A DNA stretch of 64,000 bases from Streptomyces yatensis (GTDB taxonomy: Bacteria; Actinomycetota; Actinomycetes; Streptomycetales; Streptomycetaceae): positions 682,001-746,000 of the forward strand of contig NZ_CP072941.1 of assembly GCF_018069625.1 (NCBI RefSeq). Direction: 5' to 3'. Shown piece after piece: positions 37,689-64,000 of the stretch. Position 1 is the first letter of the stretch. Every line of letters begins with the position of its first letter. Under the pieces are notes generated by a model, which saw nothing but the letters and a program-made list of their open reading frames with translations, was not told the origin of the DNA and ran no database searches. The position numbers and the translations under genes were made by a program.

Positions 37689-40600
37689 GCGCCGGCGACG
37701 GCGGAGCCACCGGACCCGGCGGTGAGTGCCGGGGACGATGCCCCGAGCACCTCGGTGCGCAGATGCGCCGCGAGCGTCGAGGCGCTGGGGTAGTCGAAGA
37801 CCAGCGTGGCGGGAAGGCCGAGACCGGTCTCGGCGGCCAGCCGGTTGCGCAGGTCGACCGCGGTCAGCGAGTCGAAGCCCAGATCGCGGAAGGCCCGGTT
37901 CGGCTCGACCATCTCCGCGGAGGCGTAGCCCAGTACGGAGGCGGCGTGCTTGCGCACCAGATCGAGCAGCGCCCGGTCCCGCTCGCCCTCGGTGAGCGGC
38001 TTCAGCCGCTCACGCAGCTGCGCCCCGGCGGCGTCGGAGCTCTCGCCGTCGCCCCCCTTGGCCTCCAGCCGCTGGACCTCGTCGAGGTCGCTCAGGAACG
38101 GGCTGGGCCGGACCGCGGTGAACGAGGGGGCGAACCGCTCCCAGTCCACGTCCACGACCGTCACCACACCGTCGTCACCGGCCACCGCGCGTTCCAGAGC
38201 GGCGATCGCCAACTCGGGTGCCATCGCGGGCAGTCCGCGCCGCGCCAGCTGCTCCCCCGCGTCGTCCCGGGTCGCCATGCCGCCCTCGGCCCACGGGCCC
38301 CAGGAGACGGCGGTGCCGGCGAGGCCCCGCGCACGGCGCTGCTCCACCAGCGCGTCCAGGAAGGCGTTTCCGGAGCCGTAGACGCCCTGGCTGCCGCCGC
38401 CCCAGATACCGGAGATGGACGAGAAGACCACGAACGCGTCGAGCTCACGGTCGCCGAGCAGCTCATCCAGGTTGACGGCGCCCGCCACCTTGCCCGACAC
38501 CACCCGCGCCGCGTCCGCGAGCTCCGTCTCCACCAGGGAGGACGCGATCGTGACACCCGCCGCGTGCACCACCCCGGTCAGCGGCAGGTGCTCGGGCACG
38601 GCGTCCAGGACGGCGGCGAGCGCGGCGCGGTCCGCCGCGTCGCACGCGGCCACCGTCACCTCGGCGCCCATGCCCTCCAGCTCCGCCTTCAACTCGGCGG
38701 CGCCTTGGGCCGCAAGACCGCGGCGGCTGGTCAGCACCAGGTGCTCGGCACCGCTACGGACCAGCCAGCGGGCCACCTGGCCGCCGAGCCCGCCCGTGCC
38801 ACCGGTCACCAGCACCGTGCCGCGCGCCTGCCACGAGGTCCCCTCGTCGGCGGCCGCGGCCGAGCGCACCAGACGGCGTACGAAGGCACCGGAGCCGCGC
38901 ACCGCGACCTGGTCCTCGCCGCCCTCGACGGACAGCACACCGGCCAGCCGCGCCGCACCGCGCTCGTCCAGCGACGCGGGCAGATCCACCAGACCGCCCC
39001 ACAGCGGTGCCAGCTCCAGCCCGGCCACCCGGCCCAGCGCCCAGACCATCGCCTGCGTCGGGCTGGTGAGCCGGTCCGAACGCCCCACCGACACCGCGCC
39101 GCGCGTACCGCACCACAGCCGGGCCGGGAACTCGGCCCCGACCATGGCCCGCACCAGCACCAGGGTCAGCGCGTAGCCGCCCGACAGCGCCGGGTACCCC
39201 GGGCAGGGCTCCTCGTCCAGGGCCAGCAGCGACAGCACCCCACCCAGCTCGGGTGCGTCGGCGGCCACCTCACGCAGCCGCTCCGCGAGCACGTCCGCGT
39301 CGAGGTCGCGCTCGTCCACCAGGATCGAGACCACATCCGCGCCGTGCCGCTCGAGCCCGGCGACGACCTCCGAGACCAGCTCGTCCCCGGCGCGGGACGC
39401 CGGAACGACCACGGGCCACGTCCCCGACAGCGAGCCGTCGGCGATCTCGGCAAGCGGCTTCCACGACACCCGATAGCGCCAGCCGTCGATCGTGGACTGG
39501 TCACGGTTGTTGCGGTGGTACGCGGACAGGGCGGGCAGCACCGCGCTCAGCGGCGCCTCGCTGTCGACCGCCAATGTCCCGGCCAGCGACTCCAGGTCCT
39601 GGCGCTCCACCACCTCCCAGAACCGGGCGTCGACGGAGCCGGTGGCCTCGGCCGCGCTTCCGCCGGGCGGCAGGCCGAAGCCGTCGAGCCAGTAGCGTTC
39701 GCGCTGGAAGACGTAGGTCGGCAGCTCGACCCGGCGGCCTCCGCGGCCCTCCAGCGTGGTGGCCCAGTCGACCTTGGTGCCGCGCGCGAACACCTCGGCG
39801 GCGGAGGTCAGGAACCGCTCCAGGCCACCCTCGTCGCGCCGCAGCGTGCCGACGACCACGGCCTGGGCCTCGGCGGCCTCCACGGTCTGCTGCACCGGCA
39901 GGGTCAGCACGGGGTGCGGGCTCACCTCGATGAAGGTGGCGTGTCCCTTGCCGAGCAGGGTGCGGGTGGTGGCCTCCAGCTCGACGGTCTGCCGCAGGTT
40001 GCGGTACCAGTACTCGGCGTCCAGACCGACCGTGTCCACCAGCTCGCCGGTCACCGTCGAGTAGAACGGCACCTCGGAGGAGCGCGGCGCGATGTCCGCC
40101 AGGACCTTCAGCAGCTCCTCGCGGATCGCCTCCACGTGGGCGGAGTGCGAGGCGTAGTCCACCGGAACGCGGCGAACACGGATCTCCTCGCCCTCCAGCT
40201 GCGCCACCATCTCGTCCAGCGCACCCGGGTCACCCGAGACCACGACGGATCCCGGGCCGTTGACCGCGGCCACCGAGATCGCACCGTCCCAGGCGGCGAT
40301 CCGCTCCTTGGCCTCGTCCGCGGACAGTCCGACCGACACCATGCCACCACGGCCCGCAAGGCCCGCGGCGATGGCCAGCGACCGCAACGCCACCACCTTG
40401 GCGGCGTCCTCCAGGGAGAGCGCGCCCGCGACGCAGGCCGCGGCGATCTCACCCTGGCTGTGGCCCATCACCGCGTCGGGCCGCACGCCCACCGAACGCC
40501 ACAGCTTGGCCAGCGACACCATCACCGCGAACAGCACCGGCTGGACCACGTCCACCCGGTCGAAACCGGGAGCGCCCTCGGCGCCACGCAGGACCTCGGT

Positions 40601-42424
40601 CAGCGACCAGTCCACATGGGCCGACAGCGCCGTCTCGCACTCGCCGATCGCCTCGGCGAACACCGGCGAGCTCTCGAGCAGGTCCACCGCCATGCCCATC
40701 CACTGGGCACCCTGGCCGGGGAACACGAACACCGAGCGGCCACGGACATCGGCCACCCCGCGCGTCACACCCGAGGCGATCTCATCGCCGGCCAAGGCAC
40801 CCAGCCGCGCGAGGAGTTCCTCACGGTCGGCGCCCGTCACCACGCCACGGTGTTCGAACACCGACCGCGACGACACCAGCGAGTACGCCACATCGGCCGC
40901 GCCCAGCTCCGGGCGCTCCGTCACGAACTCCCGCAGCCGGCCCGCCTGGGCCCGCAGGCCGGCCGGGCTACGGCCGGACACCACCCAGGCCACCGGGCCG
41001 TCGGTGACCTCGGCCTGGGCCTCCTCGGCCACCTCGGCCTCCGGAGCCTGCTCCAGGATCGCGTGCGCGTTCGTCCCGCTGATCCCGAACGAGGACACAC
41101 CGGCCCGCCGGGGCTGCTCGGTCTCGGGCCAGGGAGTCGACTCGTTCAGCAGCCGGATGTCGCCCTCGGTCCAGTCCACCTGGCTGGAGGGCTCGTCCGC
41201 GTGGAGCGTCTTGGGCAGCATGCCGTTCCGCAGGGCCATCACCATCTTGATGACCCCGCCGACACCGGCGGCGGCCTGGGAGTGGCCGATGTTGGACTTC
41301 AGCGAGCCCAGCCACAGCGGCTTGTTCTCCGGCCGCTCCTTGCCGTAGGTGGCCATCAGGGCCTGCGCCTCGATGGGGTCACCCAGCGAGGTGCCCGTGC
41401 CGTGTGCCTCGACCGCGTCCACATCGGCCGGTGTCAGGCCCGCGTTCTTGAGCGCCTGGCGGATCACCCGGCGCTGCGAGGGCCCGTTGGGCGCCGTCAG
41501 ACCGTTGGACGCACCGTCCTGGTTGATCGCCGAGCCGCGGATGACGGCCAGCACCGGGTGGCCGTTGCGCCGGGCGTCCGAGAGCCGCTCCAGGAGGAGC
41601 AGGCCCACACCCTCGGCCCAGCCCGTGCCGTCGGCGCCCGCGCCGAACGCCTTGCACCGGCCGTCGGGCGCGAGCCCGCCCTGCCGGCTGAACTCGACGA
41701 ACATGCTGGGGGTGAACATGACGGCGACGCCGCCCGCCAGGGCCATCGAGCACTCCTCCTGGCGGAGCGCCTGGCAGGCCCAGTGCAGGGCGACCAGCGA
41801 CGACGAGCACGCGGTGTCCACCGTCACGGCCGGGCCCTCGAGCCCCAGGGTGTAGGCCACCCGCCCGGACACCACGGAGGTGGCGTTGCCCGCGAGCAGC
41901 AGCCCCTCCACGTCTTCGGGCATCTCGCTCACTCCGGCGCCGTAGCCGGAGGGCGACGCGCCGACGAACACACCGGCCTGGCTGCCCCGGACCGACGCCG
42001 GGTCGATGCCGGCGCGCTCGAAGGCCTCCCAGGCGGTTTCCAGCAGCAGCCGCTGCTGGGGGTCGGTGGCGAGCGCCTCCCGTGGGCTCATGGAGAAGAA
42101 GCCGGGGTCGAAGTCGCCGGGGGCCTCCAGGAACCCGCCCTCGCGGACCGAGAAGGTACCGGACCGCTCCGAGTCCGGGTCGAAGAAGCCATCGACGTCC
42201 CAGCCTCGGTCAGGAGGGAACTCGCTGATGGCGTCGCCGCCCTCGGCGACCAGTCGCCACAGCTCCTCCGGCGTCTTCACACCGCCGGGGTACCGGCAGC
42301 TCATCGCCACAATGGCGATGGGCTCCCGGTCCCGCTCCTCCACCTGTCGAAGTTGCCGACGAGCCTGACGCAGGTCAGCCGTCACCTTCTTGAGGTAGTC
42401 AAGGAGTTTTTCGTCTTCCGCCAC
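32807..42424 (-). CDS. PKS-B: two extension modules
   Basis: A 3205-residue protein starting at GTG 42424 with AAGGGG upstream. Domains: docking helix 1-30 ([14 protein letters not shown]), KS 31-461, AT 563-912 (GHSQGE/YASH), KR 1198-1398 (no LDD; SSISGIW, A-type), ACP 1471-1551; KS 1579-2008, AT 2111-2467 (GHSIGE/HAFH), KR 2758-2955 (LDD, B-type), ACP 3038-3108, and a C-terminal docking region ending DEIFDFIDKELGIS. Both KRs keep Ser, Tyr and Asn. It takes the chain from PKS-A and hands it to PKS-C. Predicted contribution: Me10/OH11 from module 1 and OH9 from module 2. Gaps of 45 bp to PKS-A and 57 bp to PKS-C indicate one transcript. Confidence 0.93.
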   Translation of the reverse strand: MAEDEKLLDYLKKVTADLRQARRQLRQVEERDREPIAIVAMSCRYPGGVKTPEELWRLVAEGGDAISEFPPDRGWDVDGFFDPDSERSGTFSVREGGFLEAPGDFDPGFFSMSPREALATDPQQRLLLETAWEAFERAGIDPASVRGSQAGVFVGASPSGYGAGVSEMPEDVEGLLLAGNATSVVSGRVAYTLGLEGPAVTVDTACSSSLVALHWACQALRQEECSMALAGGVAVMFTPSMFVEFSRQGGLAPDGRCKAFGAGADGTGWAEGVGLLLLERLSDARRNGHPVLAVIRGSAINQDGASNGLTAPNGPSQRRVIRQALKNAGLTPADVDAVEAHGTGTSLGDPIEAQALMATYGKERPENKPLWLGSLKSNIGHSQAAAGVGGVIKMVMALRNGMLPKTLHADEPSSQVDWTEGDIRLLNESTPWPETEQPRRAGVSSFGISGTNAHAILEQAPEAEVAEEAQAEVTDGPVAWVVSGRSPAGLRAQAGRLREFVTERPELGAADVAYSLVSSRSVFEHRGVVTGADREELLARLGALAGDEIASGVTRGVADVRGRSVFVFPGQGAQWMGMAVDLLESSPVFAEAIGECETALSAHVDWSLTEVLRGAEGAPGFDRVDVVQPVLFAVMVSLAKLWRSVGVRPDAVMGHSQGEIAAACVAGALSLEDAAKVVALRSLAIAAGLAGRGGMVSVGLSADEAKERIAAWDGAISVAAVNGPGSVVVSGDPGALDEMVAQLEGEEIRVRRVPVDYASHSAHVEAIREELLKVLADIAPRSSEVPFYSTVTGELVDTVGLDAEYWYRNLRQTVELEATTRTLLGKGHATFIEVSPHPVLTLPVQQTVEAAEAQAVVVGTLRRDEGGLERFLTSAAEVFARGTKVDWATTLEGRGGRRVELPTYVFQRERYWLDGFGLPPGGSAAEATGSVDARFWEVVERQDLESLAGTLAVDSEAPLSAVLPALSAYHRNNRDQSTIDGWRYRVSWKPLAEIADGSLSGTWPVVVPASRAGDELVSEVVAGLERHGADVVSILVDERDLDADVLAERLREVAADAPELGGVLSLLALDEEPCPGYPALSGGYALTLVLVRAMVGAEFPARLWCGTRGAVSVGRSDRLTSPTQAMVWALGRVAGLELAPLWGGLVDLPASLDERGAARLAGVLSVEGGEDQVAVRGSGAFVRRLVRSAAAADEGTSWQARGTVLVTGGTGGLGGQVARWLVRSGAEHLVLTSRRGLAAQGAAELKAELEGMGAEVTVAACDAADRAALAAVLDAVPEHLPLTGVVHAAGVTIASSLVETELADAARVVSGKVAGAVNLDELLGDRELDAFVVFSSISGIWGGGSQGVYGSGNAFLDALVEQRRARGLAGTAVSWGPWAEGGMATRDDAGEQLARRGLPAMAPELAIAALERAVAGDDGVVTVVDVDWERFAPSFTAVRPSPFLSDLDEVQRLEAKGGDGESSDAAGAQLRERLKPLTEGERDRALLDLVRKHAASVLGYASAEMVEPNRAFRDLGFDSLTAVDLRNRLAAETGLGLPATLVFDYPSASTLAAHLRTEVLGASSPALTAGSGGSAVAGADDDPIAIVSMSCRFPGGVRSPEDLWQLVEGGGDAISSFPSDRGWDLSGMYDPDPDRPGTFYAREGGFLYDVSEFDPGFFGISPREALATDPQQRLLLETSWEAFERAGINPTSVRGSQVGVFVGFSGSGYGTNLTTVPEDVEGHLLTGNAGSVVSGRLAYTYGLEGPAVTVDTACSSSLVALHLACQSLRQGECSMALVGGVTVMATPMAFVEFSRQGGLAPDGRCKPFSAAADGTGWSEGANVLLVERLSDARRNGHQVLGIVRGSAVNQDGASNGLTAPNGPSQQRVIRQALASAGVSAAEVDAVEAHGTGTSLGDPIEAQALLATYGKERPEGRPLWLGALKSNIGHTQAASGLAGVIKMVMAMRHGVLPKTLHVDEPSPQVDWSAGEVRLLTEATAWPQTGQPRRAGVSAFGVSGTNVHTIIEQAPTDAEDERPAEATAPDDRGAAPWTLSARSADGLRAQARRLRAHLTARPELSLKDVGYSLVATRSVFEHRAVLTGTDRAELLRGLEAVATGEETPGVVRSVATPTGITAFLFSGQGAQRLGMGRELYDTFPVFALALDEVCAHLDVLLDRPLKDVMFAAEGSADAGLLDQTAFTQPALFAVEVALFRLLSAWGVAPDVVIGHSIGEIAAAHVAGVFSLEDACTLVAARGRLMQALPEGGAMVAIEASEEEVAPSLAGREAEVSIAAVNGPTAVVIAGDEEAALEIAEQWSEQGRKTRRLRVSHAFHSPRMDAMLGDFRKVVEGLSFAPPAIALVSNVTGKSAGADEVCSPEYWVRHVREAVRFADGARALEAQGVTTFVEVGPDGVLSAMARECLTAEEASAAVVVPVLRKDRPEAQALTTALAELHVHGTTVDWEALFAGQDVRRVELPTYAFQRQRYWLEDPESDASTGPASVDSVDAQFWDAVERADLEALTTALQVDGNASLTEVLPALSSYRKGHRERSTVDGWRYEIAWTPVSELSERALTGTWMVMVPDAHADDELVTSAVNTLERQGAQVARIVLDGAVDLDRAAVAERLRTAAEGAADGTVGGVLSLLALDENPSPDHAVVPRGLALNLLALQALVDAGVEAPLWVATRGAVSVTGSDTLRSAAQAQMWGLGRVAGLEHPRLWGGLVDLPETLDERAANRLAGVLGGGAGEFEDQVAVRTSGVFTRRLARAAAPRTTARPWHARGSVLVTGGTGGVGSQVARWLARAGAEHLVLTSRRGLEAEGAAELRDELTASGAEVTIAACDAADRDALAAVLAAIPERYPLNAVVHAAGVLDDGVLDSMSVERVAGVLRPKVDGARNLHELTEGLDLSAFVLFSSLAGAIGGAGQGSYAAANAYLDALAQQRRAQGLAATSVAWGPWAEGGMAVDGALEERLRRGGMAPMTPELAVKALQQALDLQETHLAIADLDWERFVPSYVAVRGSRLLDEVPEARRILEAAIGAGSAAQFETGGSELRERLAGMSEAEQERALLDLVTTQVAMVLGFPSVESVESQRAFRELGFDSLTAVELRNRLDAATGLRLPATIVFDHPTPVALARRLRTDVVQDGISAAAPILGELDRIEAAMATISADDVDRPRITTRLQTLLLKWGEAEQDSGNSGKKAVSDKIQSATSDEIFDFIDKELGIS
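37750..42330 (-). other. Module B1: KS-AT(methylmalonyl)-KR(A)-ACP
   Basis: KS Cys around 41805, AT GHSQGE at 40446-40470 with YASH, KR 38230-38830 lacking LDD and carrying the A-type Trp (SSISGIW) with no His three residues before the Tyr (A1-like), ACP GFDSL around 37868. The KS has FFSMSPREA where its neighbours have FFGISPREA. This KR is the closest visible relative of the inserted KR in module D1. Confidence 0.87.
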
Positions 42425-42469
42425 TATGCCCAGCCCCTTGAAACACTCTGTGAGTTCCAGCTCGCCACG

Positions 42470-64000
<21,531 letters not shown>

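Overview
The window is high-GC DNA with strong third-position G/C bias and actinobacterial gene layout. It looks like a Streptomyces chromosome, and the chemistry below would fit the S. hygroscopicus/violaceusniger group (inference). About 59 kb (4966 to the right edge) is one minus-strand modular type I polyketide synthase locus. The left 5 kb holds unrelated small genes.

Left flank (1-4810): the end of a YeeE/YedE-type sulfur transporter, a secreted protein of unknown function, a RidA-family enamine deaminase, an HxlR-family regulator, an epoxide-hydrolase-like alpha/beta hydrolase and a TetR-family regulator. The regulatory DNA is unusually readable. It has a 16-bp-stem hairpin between the convergent ridA-like and hxlR-like genes, a 36-38 bp element shared by the upstream regions of those two genes, a promoter that should give a leaderless tetR transcript, and a terminator plus promoter in front of the hydrolase.

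PKS locus (4966-64000, all minus strand, read right to left): PKS-A (partial, runs off the right edge; five modules visible), PKS-B (two modules), PKS-C (two modules), PKS-D (one module plus thioesterase), a perfect hairpin terminator, PKS-E (loading ACP plus one fully reducing module), a second perfect hairpin terminator, then an acyl-activating ligase overlapping an acyltransferase by ATGA. Functionally PKS-E comes first in the pathway although it lies downstream of the thioesterase gene. The ligase and acyltransferase most likely place a starter acid on its N-terminal ACP.

AT motifs (GHSxGE/HAFH for malonyl, GHSQGE/YASH for methylmalonyl) and KR motifs (LDD for B-type, Trp for A-type) give the last eleven extension steps by colinearity: OH at C21, OH at C19, ketone at C17, Me14/OH15, CH2-CH2 at C12-13, Me10/OH11, OH9, Me6/OH7, C4=C5, and Me2 with C3 processed by an odd final module. 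This matches what I remember of the lower half of marginolactones (azalomycin F / niphimycin / copiamycin family), including the C17-C21 hemiketal. In that family the starter is 4-guanidinobutyrate. The family assignment is inference from domain order; no database search was possible.

Most unusual features: (1) the terminal module carries two ketoreductases. A complete A-type KR cassette of about 1.44 kb sits inside the C-terminal part of a degenerate KR, and its closest relative in the window is the KR of the first PKS-B module. (2) One PKS-A module has lost its KR and kept a degenerate DH, with a Pro/Glu/Thr-rich linker in its place, which explains the ketone. (3) A Lys-rich hexanucleotide-repeat insertion lies in another module. 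(4) PKS-E has the architecture of the azalomycin F first module, which was reported to act twice with its ER toggled. Long near-identical stretches shared between modules point to ongoing homogenisation by recombination.
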